Counted from the first letter of the stretch, positions 1-30,790 are shown. The stretch: DNA of 64,000 bases from Sternotherus odoratus (GCA_032164245.1 JAVMKO010000003.1:86906390-86970389); one strand, 5' to 3'. Numbers and translations: made by a program. The notes: generated from the sequence alone by a model not told the origin.

Positions 1-32
1 AGAACCTCCAGTTACAGGTAAGTAATCTTTTA
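1..32 (+). repeat. Fragment resembling the DIRS element edge
   Basis: AGAACCTCCAGTTACAGG followed by TAAGTAATC closely parallels the edge of the DIRS element in this window (42843-42872: AGAACC, then GTTACGAGGTAAGTAAC). It probably belongs to a related DIRS copy starting before the window. It mimics an exon plus GTAAGT donor but does not fit the reading expected before the 653 exon. Confidence 0.5.
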
Positions 33-67
33 TGGCACAATGTTTTCTGCTGATACCAGCTGTAACA

Positions 68-445
68 ATACAGTGGAACCCCGCTATAACACACCCCACA
101 ATAATGCGAATTCGGATATAACACGATCATAAGTTGGCTCCTCTTTTGGGGCCTGGGGATGAGCAGGAGCTGAGTGCCAGGGACTCTCTTATGATCCTGG
201 GCCGACCTTGCAACTCCAGCGTGCTACAGCAGCAACTCTCCTGAGAGACCCCGGCACTCAGCTCCTGCTCATCTCGGGCCAACCCTGCAGCCCTGGTGTG
301 CCCCCGAGGTCCTCGCCTCGGTGCCCGGCACTCAGTCTCGGACCATCTTGAAATGGTAACCCCACTATAACGTGACCCCGCATTTTCTGTGATCCAAGTT
401 TTTTTACCCCAATTGTTGCGTTATCGTTGCGTTATAGTCATGACA
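68..445. repeat. Interspersed repeat with internal palindrome
   Basis: GGAACCCCGCTATAACACAC at the left and GTTGCGTTATAGTCATGA at the right look like degraded inverted ends of a DNA transposon, with a related internal block near 357-385. Inside, GATGAGCAGGAGCTGAGTGCC (about 162-182) is repeated in inverted form near 253-275. A Tigger-like assignment is only a guess. Confidence 0.5.
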
Positions 446-652
446 TGATGTTTTCAAGGGATGTAGGAAGAAAGTCAGATGTGTGATAACTATATACTAA
501 ATATCCAGTAGAATCAACCTCTAGAATTGGGATTATATAAATATTGCCCAAGTGTTCTTGAATTTTTGCTTGACTTCTCACCAACAAACAGTGCCATGCT
601 CATGAAAAAGGAGTTTGCTGCAACTTAAGCCTCTTCCTTTTCTCTCGTGTAG

Positions 653-20909
<20,257 letters not shown>

Positions 20910-23330
20910 CTGGGTTTCTGAACGTCTGAAACACAGCCTGGAGATTCTAAACAATGGAGTACTTGGAGACCGACTGGGGAGAATTATATTACCAAATGTA
21001 GTCATTGTTTCCCATGGTATATTGTCGTCCTCTTAACAGCTTCTTCTCGAGAAAAGTTTTTTTCCCCATTAGGAGAGTCAGTCATTTTCTCATACATAGT
21101 ATTGATACTGACATTTTCCCACCATGAAATAAAGACTGTTTTCAAACATCAGCTGTATGCCAGCCAACAGGATACTGGGATAGCTAATTTAGGTGTGATC
21201 CTATGTGTGACTGAAGAAGTTCCATACTCCCATCTCTCAATAATGTCAGATATGAATGGGAATAAGAGTTGGGTCTATTAGAGAAAACAGGAGAAGTATC
21301 CCACTGTACACACAAGCTCTTGGATGCTGCTTTCTTAGTCAGACATTTCTTCGTGAAAAATGTGGATTTTCCTTACTGTGTTTGCTAAACTCTTGATGTT
21401 TAGGTGTTCATTGCTGGCAGTGTTTTCCACAGGTGAGGAAATCCCTAACTCCAGTGTCAAAGATTATTTTGACTACATGAATAAGTACATCTCCAGGGCT
21501 AACCATACAAAGAAAATTGGATCCAAATACTGCGTACAGAAACTAGTCTATAAACGCTGGGCCACATTGTATCTGTGTGCACAGAAAAGTATTTATCAAA
21601 TACATGCTCACCAGGATTTCCTTGTGATAAGGGTGTGCAACCCACTGATAACCCTCCCACAAATTTTAAGCCCATATCTGTGGGTGTGGTTTCAGTTGGT
21701 GTAGAGTCAGTAAATAAGGTAATTCTTCTATCACATGACATTGCAATTTGTGAAGGCTCTCAAGGTCACTGTACATTACACAATAGCAGTCAGCATCTAC
21801 TTGTGGACTTGTATCATCCATATCATCAAGCTTTCACCGGCATCAGCTGATTAAGCTAAATATAGACTTGTACTGTTTGAGATGCAATGACCAAGCATCA
21901 TAAACAGAGTTCTGTATCAATGAGCTATGCACAGAAGTGTGTCAGAAGACAAAGAAGCACATAAAATATTTTACTTTTCCAAGCGATGGCACGATAGGAC
22001 CATTCTAACATTATTATCAAAAGTGTACAATTATTCTTGAAAATATGCAGAAACCCATGCCAAATCGTGAAACACCTGTACATGCACATTTCATTAAAAT
22101 GTCAGTAATCGAGCTGACAGAAAATGGGATCTTTCCATGAACATTTTTTTTTTCAAAATGAAAAACACATTTTTCCCAAAAGGTCATTTTTCATCAAATA
22201 ATTTTTACCTTGAAATTTCTATCTGTTTTGTTCATCACACTTCCATAAACCACTGGTCTGATGTCATACTGCTATTGATTCTCAGTTAAGAAGCAATTGG
22301 ATGGTCAGTAACAGAGTATTTTGGATTTGTACCTTTTATGGGCTCTTTGCATCCACTCGTTTATAAAGATCATTTTATTCTGTGCCCACAAAAATGGAAT
22401 ATTATCCTTAACTACAAACACCTTGATCACTGCAGGGGAGAAGTATATCGCAATCACATTCAACCCTAAAACACTGTTGTGAAGTAAAGGTCCTACAAAT
22501 AACCTGATCAAACCTTTTCCATAGTAGAGCAAAATCCTTACATGACTGTATAAATTAAATTCATCCCTATTGACTTCAAATGTAATTACACTATAGATGA
22601 AGTTGGTCAAATACATTTATCAAGAGAAAGAATTTATGGAAAACTTATGTATGAGCATTTACAGAACTTGTTTATCATCATCCCACCTGCCTAGCTGCAG
22701 TAGATAATATGTTCAGATAGTAGCTTTCTGTGAGATTTCTACCTGTCTAGGATGTTTTACGACGAAAAAGAAAAGAAAATACTTCTGGACATTGAGGAAT
22801 TAATGAAACACAATCGATCAGTAAAATATGAAGTAAAGGGTAAAAGAAGTATCCTGGCTGAAGTCTAGCTGTAACCTAACCAACAGATTAATGGACAATT
22901 GCCTATATTTTTGCTAAATTAAAACTTTTCTCTTTTTTTACTACCATGTAGTAGTCCTTAACTGTCTGTCAGATGTTCTTGAATGCTCTCACTTTTGCAA
23001 TGTAAAATCTCTACTTTGTTGTTGATGTAACAACCTCCTTTGTATATATTTATTTATTTGAGAGGTTAAATATGTCAATATATATTTTAGCTGCATAATC
23101 TCTGTCGTTATTTTAAGATTCTGAGTCATCATAGGAGGAGAGGGAAAGAATAATCTCTCATACTTTTTCCAAAATTGTGAAATAGTTTACTGTAGTTGTA
23201 TCTTTTACCAATATGAGGGGAAAATGACAGTAATTTGAAATATTAGTTAGTGGAAGTTAGTATAACTGATTTTAAAATGGACTAAAGTGGAAAGAAATAT
23301 TTTTCAAATAAATATTCATGTTATTAGTGT
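20910..23330 (+). other. ADGRG6 3' UTR and downstream sequence
   Basis: AT-rich sequence after the stop codon, without coding signal or clear mobile element. AATAAA hexamers lie at 21128-21133 and 23307-23312; either could be a polyadenylation signal. The real 3' end cannot be fixed without transcripts. An AT-rich low-complexity patch lies at 22140-22215. Confidence 0.5.
21128..21133 (+). terminator. Candidate polyadenylation signal (AATAAA)
   Basis: AATAAA 219 bp after the ADGRG6 stop, followed by the T-rich stretch CTGTTTTC. It would give a short 3' UTR. A second hexamer at 23307 would give a UTR of about 2.4 kb. Single hexamers are common in AT-rich DNA. Confidence 0.35.
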
Positions 23331-23715
23331 TATGAAGAATGAAAATATTTTAATAATGACTTTTTTCTTTCTTACAGTTTGATGGGTAAACATTATTTGG
23401 TGGAATGTTGATAAATAAGCTGCTGCTTATTCAGTATGTGCACTGGGGTTTGCTATGCCAAAACTCTGGGAATAAATCCAGTTCAGCGGGAATGTATTTT
23501 GCAGAATTCAGCTTTTCTTGTTGCAATTAACTCAAATCCAAATCCAATGCATGACTGTAGAGTTATGCTGTGTCATTCATTTAATGGAAACCCAGTTTTC
23601 AGTATTAACACACTGAAAGGGGAACAAAAGCAGAAATTCTATACTATACGTTGGCATGGTATTTTCATAGAAGTATAAACAGATCATCTTAAACTCTGGT
23701 TTACACCAAGGTAGT

Positions 23716-23952
23716 TAAGTTTCAGAGTGGTAGCTGTGTTAGTCTGTATCAGCAAAAAGAACGAGGAGTACTTGTGACACTTTAGATACTAACACATTTA
23801 TTTGAACATAAACGTTCGTGGGCTAAAACCCACTTCATCAGATGCATAGAGTGGAAAATACAGGAGGAAGATAGATATAGATACAGTATGTAACAGAGAA
23901 CATGAAAAGATGGGGATTGCTATACCAATTCTAATGAAACAAATCAATTAAG
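23716..23952 (-). repeat. Penelope-like terminal fragment, older subfamily
   Basis: It carries GTGTTAGTCTGTATCAGCAAAAAG, then TTCGTGGGCTAAAACCCACTTCATCAGATGCA and a downstream GATAGATATAGATACAG stretch, typical of a dispersed turtle repeat related to the terminal arms of the two GIY-YIG elements here. Its continuation resumes at 25280-25335, so PLE copy 1 inserted into it. On the minus strand it contains CTGATGA, a 5-bp stem GTGGG/CCCAC and GAAC, a hammerhead-like core. Confidence 0.7.
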
Positions 23953-25266
23953 AATCAGAGAGGTAGCCGTGTTAGTCTGGAATAGCAGAGGTAACAAAGT
24001 CCTGTGGCACCTTAAAGACTAACTATAAAGTTTTGAAGCATAAGCTTTCGTGGCCTAATACCCACTTCGTCGGATGCAAGGAGTGGAAGTGTCCAACACC
24101 CTATACCGAAAACCTACCGACAGCTATGCCTACCTTCATGCCACCAGCTTCCATCCCGGACATACCACACGATCCATTGTCTACAGCCAAGCACTGAGGT
24201 ACAATCGGATTTGCTCCAACCCCTCAGACAGAGACCAACACCTACGAGATCTTCACCAAGCTTTCTCAAAACTACAATACCCGCACAAGGAAATAAGGAC
24301 ACAGATCAACAGAGCCAGATGTGTACCCAGAAGCCTGCTGCTGCAAGACAAGCCCAAGAAAGAAAACAACAGAACACCACTGGCCATCACCTACAGTCCT
24401 CAGTTAAAACCTCTGCAACGCATCATCAGTGACCTACAACCCATCCTGGACAATAATCCCTCACTTTCACAGGCCTTGGGAGGAAGGCCAGTCCTGGCAC
24501 ACAGACAACCTGCCAACCTTAAACAAATTCTCACCAGCAACAGCACACCACGCCATAATAACTCCAACTCAGGAACCAATCCATGCAACAAACCTCGATG
24601 CCAACTCTGCCCACATATCTACACCAGCAACACCATCACAGGACCTAACCAGATCAACCACACCATCACTGGTCCGTTCACCTGCACATCAACCAATGTC
24701 ATATATGCCATTATATGCCACCAGTGTCCCTCTGCTATGTACATCGGCCAAACTGGACAGTCCCTAAGAAAAAGGATAAATGCAGACAAATCAGATATTA
24801 GGAATGGCAATATACAAAAACCTGTAGGAGAACACTTCAACCTGCCTGGACACACAATTACAGATTTAAAAGTCACCATACTGCAGCAAAAAAACTTCAA
24901 GTCCAGACTGCAAAGGGAAACTGCAGAGCTGCAATTCATTTGCAAATTTAACACAAACAATCTAGGACTGAACAAAGACCTTCAATGGCTTGCTAATTAC
25001 AAAAATAGCTTCTCCTCTCTCCATGTTCACACCCCCCCCCCATTCAACTGCTAGAAGAATAACCCACCCTCCCTGATTGGAGATAACAAGCTGGTTCAGC
25101 CTAATTGGACTAACCTTGTTACCTCCCACCTGGTTTTTGCCTACTTTTCTATACCTGCCTCTGGACACTTCCACTGCTTGCATCCGACGAAGTGGGTATT
25201 AGCCCACGAAAGCTTATGCTTCAAAACTTTATAGTTAGTCTTTAAGGTGCCACAGGACTTTGTTAC
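23953..25266 (+). mobile_element. Penelope-like retroelement copy 1
   Basis: A 1314-bp insertion flanked by perfect 13-bp duplications CAAATCAATTAAG (23940-23952 and 25267-25279). Inverted terminal arms: about 23989-24093 pairs with 25163-25266 (GGACACTTCCACT, GCATCCGACGAAGTGGGTA, GCCCACGAAAGC, TTTAAGGTGCCACAGGACT). Between them lies the C-terminal part of a Penelope polyprotein ending in a GIY-YIG domain. The RT core is missing, so this copy is 5'-truncated. Confidence 0.88.
24074..25054 (+). CDS. Penelope-like C-terminal polyprotein with GIY-YIG
   Basis: 326 open codons. Residues 10-50 (LYRKPTDSYAYLHATSFHPGH, YSQALRYNRICSN) are the end of the RT region of Penelope-like elements. Residues 137-160 (GGRPVLAHRQPANL) and a Cys cluster at 171, 176 and 179 form the linker. 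Residues about 209-290 are the GIY-YIG endonuclease: VIYAI, MYIGQTGQSLRKRI, then GEHFNLPGH with the metal-binding Glu. The family HKSDI motif reads DKSDI here, so an expected His is lost. The frame is open but the RT core is absent, so it is a fossil fragment despite the long ORF. The first Met lies in the terminal arm and is not a natural start. Confidence 0.85.
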   Translation: MQGVEVSNTLYRKPTDSYAYLHATSFHPGHTTRSIVYSQALRYNRICSNPSDRDQHLRDLHQAFSKLQYPHKEIRTQINRARCVPRSLLLQDKPKKENNRTPLAITYSPQLKPLQRIISDLQPILDNNPSLSQALGGRPVLAHRQPANLKQILTSNSTPRHNNSNSGTNPCNKPRCQLCPHIYTSNTITGPNQINHTITGPFTCTSTNVIYAIICHQCPSAMYIGQTGQSLRKRINADKSDIRNGNIQKPVGEHFNLPGHTITDLKVTILQQKNFKSRLQRETAELQFICKFNTNNLGLNKDLQWLANYKNSFSSLHVHTPPPFNC

Positions 25267-25279
25267 CAAATCAATTAAG

Positions 25280-25335
25280 GTGAGCTATTATGAGCGGGAG
25301 GAAAAAAAACCTTTGTAGTGATAATCAGGATAGCC
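25280..25335 (-). repeat. Continuation of older Penelope-like fragment
   Basis: GTGAGCTATTATGAGCGGGAGGAAAAAAAACC and TAGTGATAATCAGGAT continue the repeat interrupted after 23952. The AAATCAATTAAG at the junction is present on both sides as the target duplication of the inserted element. Confidence 0.6.
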
Positions 25336-25339
25336 TCTG

Positions 25340-25858
25340 CCTCCATTCAACTCCCTCCCAGCCCCCTAACTTCCCCCCTCACAATCCCCAGCTGATCCAA
25401 CCCCCTCCACTCCTTGTCCCCTGACTACACCCCCCCCCCCGAGACCGCCTGCCCCTAAACACCACTGCCAAAACCTCCCCCATCGAAGACCCCCGGCTCC
25501 TTGTCCCCTGACCAGCCCTTCCACAGCCCCCCCTGCCCCAATAACACACCCCTGAGACTCCCACACCCCATCCAATGCCCCCCTCCCCAGGACCTTCACC
25601 CCATCCAAACGCTCCCTGTCTCCTGACTGCCCTGGGACTCCCTGCCCCTTATCCAACTCCCCAGCCCTGGCCCCCCTACCATGCTGCTCACAGCAGCGGC
25701 TGAAGCCAGACTCGCTACTGCACAGTCCTGCCCCACCAAGTCCTCCCTGTATGGCAGCGTGTTTGTGGAGGGACAGCGGGGGAGGGACTGAGGGGAGCCT
25801 CTCCAGTGAGCTCAGAGGCCGGGCAGGACTGGCCCAGGCCGTAGTTTACCCACCCCTG
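25340..25858. repeat. GC-rich hAT-type repeat
   Basis: A C-rich block with repeated CCCTGCCCC and CCAACCCCC, ending CCGTAGTTTACCCACCCCTG at 25858. That terminus is typical of abundant non-autonomous hAT elements in turtles (recognition). The left end is unclear, and no target duplication was established. Confidence 0.6.
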
Positions 25859-26119
25859 AATTAAGCAGCACAATTCACTCCATAGCAACCAACTAACAAA
25901 AAAATAACTCGTCTCAGGCTTGAGTGAATGGTCGATAAAGGATATTTTTTTAAAAAAGAGAGCCCACAAATGTGAAGTAGTCAGTAACACCTCCTTGGGT
26001 CAGCTACACCTTGTACTTGGTGGGTTGCTACTAGCAGGGATCAGGCTTCTGTGGTCTGGCTGCAGGACTTCCTTCCCAGGGAAATGCACCAGATGTGTTC
26101 ACTGTAAGATCCTTTAAGG

Positions 26120-26514
26120 CATTGGTTCTCAAAGTGGGGGTCGGGACACCCTCAAGGGGTCACGACCCGATTATGTGGGGGGTCGCGAGCCCCTGCTGCA
26201 GGCAGCCGGCCACGGCAGGCTGCCAGCAGCACCCCAGCCCCTGCTACAGCGCCCAGAGCCCCGGCCCCGGCTGCGGTGGGCTGCTGGCGGCACCCCGAAC
26301 CCCAGAGCCAGCCCATGGCATGGCGGGCTGCCGGCAGAGCCCTGGGCCCTGTCCCGGGGGCATTGCTGGCACCCTCCCCTGAGCCCGACCCCTGCCCTGG
26401 GGGGGCTGGCACTCCTACACCCACACACACAAACCCCAGCTCAGCCCATGGGGGGGGGCTGCTGGCAAACCCCCCCCCCCCCCGCCAGCCCAGCCTCTGC
26501 CCCAGGGGGCTGCT

Positions 26515-26571
<57 letters not shown>

Positions 26572-26658
26572 GCCCCCCAACCCCTAAGGGGGGGGGGTCG
26601 CACTTAGAGGCCTGGTGTCCGAAAGGGGTCACCAATAGAAAAAGTTTGAGAACCACTG
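26120..26658. mobile_element. hAT-Charlie-like non-autonomous element
   Basis: The termini CATTGGTTCTCAAAGT and AAAGTTTGAGAACCACTG are near-canonical Charlie-type inverted repeats (one mismatch to CAGTGGTTCTCAAA). It is flanked by perfect 8-bp duplications CTTTAAGG at 26112-26119 and 26659-26666. The interior is GC-rich with GGGGTCGCG-type blocks and contains a (CA)n array. Open frames inside are compositional artefacts. Confidence 0.92.
26515..26569. repeat. (CA)n microsatellite
   Basis: About 27 uninterrupted CA dinucleotides inside the hAT element. It gives spurious Cys-Val and His-Thr repeats in translated frames. Confidence 0.98.
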
Positions 26659-26698
26659 CTTTAAGGCACTGCTAGGAATGGCTTTTGAGAGCTTAAGA

Positions 26699-26964
26699 CA
26701 CAAGTCTCCAAACTGGGGGAGGAGGGGGTGCAGTCCTCTGGGAGGCGGCAGAGGAACATTTGTGTGTGTGGGGGGGGACAACATGGAGGGGGCCCAGGCC
26801 AGTGGGTAGGGAGAGAGAGAGCACTAGACAGCCTCCAGCACTTCTCTGGACACACACACACACACACCGGGCTGAGGCTCCACTCCCACCCCCAGCTGGG
26901 GCTCTGCTTCCAGACACAGCTCCGCGGAGGGGAAGGGGGTATCCTGAGAAGTTGGGGACCACTG
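26699..26964. mobile_element. Second hAT-like element, adjacent
   Basis: It starts CACAAGTCTCCAAACTGGGG and ends AGTTGGGGACCACTG, imperfect inverted ends of the CAGTGGTCCCCAA type. Flanks GCTTAAGA (26691-26698) and GCTTGAGG (26965-26972) match at 6 of 8 positions. The interior contains GT/CA-rich tracts. It lies 33 bp after the preceding hAT target duplication. Confidence 0.65.
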
Positions 26965-27619
26965 GCTTGAGGTATGTTACAGGCATTGCCACCTAGTGGC
27001 TGAACACTAGGATACAGTTTAGCATTCCTTATACCTAGATCTACACAGCAACCAAATATGTTAGGTACAGAGGAAGGGAAAATGCCTTTTCGATGAGGAC
27101 ACTGAAAGAGGTGGGTGCATGTGCATACAGCAGAGTCCACCCCCCTTAGGCCTTGATCGTGCACCCATAAGGAGGCCACTGACTTCAGTGACACTCTGTT
27201 TAAATGCAGGGGTCCACCATTTTGGAGTATCGTGAAGTACTGGGGCCTTTTCTCCTCATTCTCTTACTTATTATTTACTAAATATCAAGAGCTATTTTGT
27301 TTTAATCCTCTGTCAATGGCTCCTGCAATAAATGGCCTCCACCAAGGCAGAGTGCTTTGCATGGATGACCTGTGACAGGGATGGGAAGACAGTACTCCCT
27401 GCCAACTTGTGGCACAACAATGAAGCTACTTCATCACTATTACTACAAGTACGCATGTAGGAAGGGCTGTATTCTTCTATACTCCCTCAAGTAGAATTTT
27501 GGCCACCTGGTCAATATAGTTTGTAAATCCAGTGGCTACGCCCTTGTACTAGTATCCTCAACACCATTGTAGTGAGCATTCACTACTTAAGAAACTTACA
27601 AGAGAACTGCTTAATGCTG

Positions 27620-28165
27620 TAGATCAAATTCCGGCACAGGGCCCACATCTGGCTCTCCAGAGGTTTTCATCTGGCCCTTAAGCTCTGGCCAGGGAGTGGA
27701 ATCTGGGGCTTGCCCCACTCCGGCACGCCAGCTGTATTGGTCCTGGAAGCAGCGGCATGTCCTCCCTCTGGCTCCTGTGCATAGGGGCAGCCAATGGGCT
27801 CCACAAGCTGCCCCCACCACAAGCACAACCCCGCCGCTCCCACTGGCTGGTAACCATGGCAATTGGGAGCTGCAGGGGCAGCACCTGTGGCCAGGGCTGT
27901 GCACAGAACCTCCTGGCCAAGCCTCCGCATAGGAGCCGGAGCGGAGACATGCTGCTGCTTCTGGGAGTTGCTTGAGCTAAGTGCCGCCAGGAGCCTGCAC
28001 CCTTGATCCCCCCCTGTGTCGCAACCCTCTACCCCCTCCTGCCCTCCAAACCCCTTGTTCTCAGCCCAGAGCACCCTTTCACACCCCAAACTCCTCATTT
28101 CTGGCCCCCACCCCAGAGCACCCCAACCCCTAATTTTGTGAGCATTAATGGCCTGCCATACACTT
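27620..28165. repeat. GC-rich hAT-type interspersed repeat
   Basis: It has the ordered blocks GGCTCTCC..GTTTTCATCTGGCCC, GCAGCGGCATGTCC, AACCATGGCAATTGGGAGCTGCAGGGGC, GACATGCTGCTGCTTC, C-rich CCCCAACCCC stretches, and TGTGAGCATTAATGGCCTGCCATACA. I recognise this as a very abundant turtle repeat with hAT-like ends; the ends are degraded here. ORFs within are repeat-derived. Confidence 0.6.
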
Positions 28166-28798
28166 GCTGAACTTTTTTCAACTGAGCTAGAGTATGTCTA
28201 CAGTGCAGTACTGCACAGAATTTCATTTCTGAACACTGTACCACTCAATTTTGAAAAAAACATTTCCTGTGTGTTTTCCCTTTGCCTGGATCTAATTAAT
28301 AAATGTTCCAGCAGAGGGCAGTGTCATATTACTATGTGTAAAGCTGTTTAAAAAAAAAAAAGACAAGAAAACCTCAGCAAGATGCTTCCACAAATAAACC
28401 TGGGTGCAAATATTAGTTGGAGGGTTCAAATCAGGATTACTTGCATTACAGCAAAGTGAATGGCTTGTGCATGCACATATTAGAGTACAGGACTATCTGC
28501 ACGTGCTCATAGAGCTTTGTGTGGAAGTAGGATACTAATTTTTTTTCTTACACTGGTCACTGCATTTTTCTCCTTTTTGCAGTAAGAGGATGTGATGGGA
28601 ATTTCAGAATCTCTTTAACACCTAATGGATCCCATTGACCAGAAGCTGTTGTTCTGCTTTCAGCTAAGAATCCTTTCACGTTTGTTCCAGTACTCTACAG
28701 GTTGTACAGATTACTTGATTTTTCTGAGCTGGTGTCTTGTGATTCTGAAATTCACTGTGCACGTTGGCCATGGAGACAAGACAATCACCATGTGTTGA

Positions 28799-29141
28799 GG
28801 TAACAAAGAGTCCTGTGGCACCTTAAAGCCTAACTCAAGTATTGAAGCATAAGCTTTCGTGGGCTAATACCCACTTCGTCGGATGCAAGCAGGGGAAGTG
28901 TCCAGGGGCAGGTATAGATAAGTAGGCAAGAACCAGGTAGGAGGTAACAAGGTTAGTCCAATCAGCCTGAACCAGCTTGTTATCTCAAATCAGGGAGGGT
29001 GAGGTATTCCTCTAGCAGCTGAATTGGAGGTGTGAACTCGGAGAGAGGAGAAGCTGTTTCTGTAATTAGCAAGCCATTCAAGATCTTTGTTCAATCCCAG
29101 ATTGATTGTGTCAAATTTGCAAATGAATTGCAGCTCTGCAG
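28799..29141 (-). repeat. PLE copy 2 left inverted arm
   Basis: Reverse complement of the 3' arm at 30083-30426. It contains the hammerhead-like core on the minus strand (CCGACGA, GTGGG/CCCAC stem, GAAA) near 28855-28885, and the antisense of the polyprotein 3' end near 29050-29140. Confidence 0.85.
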
Positions 29142-30115
29142 TTCCACCATGATTTCAACAGCTTCCACCCCACCATCCACCTCAGTCTGGACCAGTCCAC
29201 ACAGGAAGTTCACTTCCTAGACACCACGGTGCTAATTAATGACGGCCACATCAACACCTCCCTCTACCGAAAACCTACCGACAGCTATGCCTACCTTCAT
29301 GCCACCAGCTTCCATCCCGGACATACCACACAATCCATTTTCTACAGCCAAGCACTGAGGTACAATCGGATTTGCTCCAACCCCTCAGACAGAGAACAAC
29401 ACCTACAAGATCTTCACCAAGCTTTCTCAAAACTACAATACCCACACAAGGAAATAAGGACACAGATCAACATAGCCAGACGTGTACCCAGAAGCCTGCT
29501 GCTAACAAGGCAAGCCCAAGAAAGAAAACAACAGAACACCACTGGCCATCACCTACAGTCCTCAGTTAAAACCTCTGCAACGCATCATCAGTGATCTACA
29601 ACCCATCCTGGACAATAATCCCTCACTTTCACATGCCCTGGGAGGCAGGCCAGTCCTGGCCCACAGACAACCCACCAACCTGAAGCAGATTCTCACCAGC
29701 AACAGCACACCGTGCCATAATAACTCCAACTCAGGAACCAATCCATGCAACGAACCTCGATGCCAACTCTGCCCACATATCTACACCAGCAATACCATCA
29801 CAGGACCTAACCAGATCAGCCACACCATCACTGGTTCATTCACCTGCGCATCTACCAATGTAATATATGCCATTATATGCCACCAATGTCCCCCTGCTAT
29901 GTACATCGGACAAACTGGACAGTCCCTACGAAAAAGGATAAATGGACACAAATCAGATATCAGGAATAGCAATATACAAAAACCTGTAGGAGAACACTTC
30001 AACCTGCCTGGACACACAATTACAGATTTAAAAGTCACCATATTGCAGCAAAAAAAACTTCAAGACCAGACTGCAAAGAGGAAATGCAGAGCTGCAATTC
30101 ATTTGCAAATTTGAC
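29142..30115 (+). pseudogene. Penelope-like polyprotein C-terminus, frameshifted
   Basis: It reads further upstream than copy 1: FHPTIHLSLDQ, VHFLDTTVLINDGHINTSLYRKPTD, the end of the RT domain. The frame changes near 29505 (extra bases relative to copy 1 at the LLLTRQ region) and again near 30055. GIY-YIG motifs persist at 29860-30040: MYIGQTGQSLRKRINGHKSDI, PVGEHFNLPGH, with the His that copy 1 has lost. Not functional as it stands. Confidence 0.85.
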
Positions 30116-30344
30116 ACAATCAATCTGGGATTGAACAAAGATCTTGAATGGCTTGCTAATTACAAAAACAGCTTCTCCTCTCTCCGAGTTCACACCTCCA
30201 ATTCAGCTGCTAGAGGAATACCTCACCCTCCCTGATTTGAGATAACAAGCTGGTTCAGGCTGATTGGACTAACCTTGTTACCTCCTACCTGGTTCTTGCC
30301 TACTTATCTATACCTGCCCCTGGACACTTCCCCTGCTTGCATCC

Positions 30345-30385
30345 GACGAAGTGGGTATTAGCCCACGAAAGCTTATGCTTCAATA
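30345..30385 (+). ncRNA. Hammerhead-like motif in PLE terminal arm
   Basis: GCATCCGACGA, then GTGGG-TATTAG-CCCAC, then GAAAGCTTATGC. This resembles the hammerhead core CUGANGA - helix II - GAAA; the U4 position is changed (CCGACGA). GC-TTAT-GC could be the very short helix III known from Penelope hammerheads. I could not confirm closure of helix I. Related copies lie at 25187-25225 (+), and on the minus strand at 24045-24080, 28855-28885, 32875-32906, 50548-50580 and 23815-23847. Family knowledge: Penelope elements are reported to carry hammerhead ribozymes. Confidence 0.5.
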
Positions 30386-30689
30386 CTTGAATTAGTCTTT
30401 AAGGTGCCACAGGACTCTGTTACCTCTGCTATTCCAGACTAACACGGCTACCTCTCTGATTCTTGACACCATGTGTTGACAATGCCACATGGTATTATCC
30501 CCACCCTTTCTCCAACAAAGTAGGAGGCACAGCCTGACCCTAGCAGATCACCTAATCCAAATGCAGATTTCCTACTGTTTTCCATTCCTGGTGGAGACAG
30601 CTCACAACTGAGGTTTGCAGCGGCTTGATTATGTTTCCAATCTCTGCAATCTACTCTCATGCCTGCTCTGGCCTTTGTAGAGCTGGTCA

Positions 30690-30790
30690 GACAATTTTCA
30701 AAGGAACCATTTCTGACAGAAAATGCCGTTTTGTCCGAATTTAAATGTTTTGTAGGAATATGTTGATTACAATTTTTAATGGATTTTTTA
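30690..30790. repeat. AT-rich degenerate interspersed patch
   Basis: GACAATTTTCAAAGGAACCATTTCTGACAGAAAATGCC resembles AT-rich repeat patches at 22140-22215 and 38870-39090, with alternating TTTTC and GAAAA blocks. Poorly defined. Confidence 0.3.

Larger units (their letters stand above)
28799..30466 (+). mobile_element. Penelope-like retroelement copy 2
   Basis: A 1668-bp insertion with perfect 13-bp flanking duplications CACCATGTGTTGA (28786-28798 and 30467-30479). A left arm of about 343 bp (28799-29141) is inverted relative to about 30083-30426; the right end extends 40 bp further (GCTATTCCAGACTAACACGG). The arms include the 3' coding end as well as terminal sequence, a classic Penelope arrangement in which a truncated inverted copy sits at the 5' side. 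Confidence 0.9.

Noticed and set aside
1..17. Possible ADGRG6 exon ending at a GTAAGT donor
   Set aside because: The reading before the phase-0 exon at 653 should end with the tethered-agonist region, which this does not encode, and the sequence matches a DIRS edge.
25366..25656. Gly-rich minus-strand frame of 96 codons
   Set aside because: Low-complexity translation of a C-rich repeat.
26152..26656. Open frames of 60-142 codons with Cys-Val or His-Thr repeats
   Set aside because: They are produced by the CA microsatellite and GC-rich body of a hAT element; no domain.
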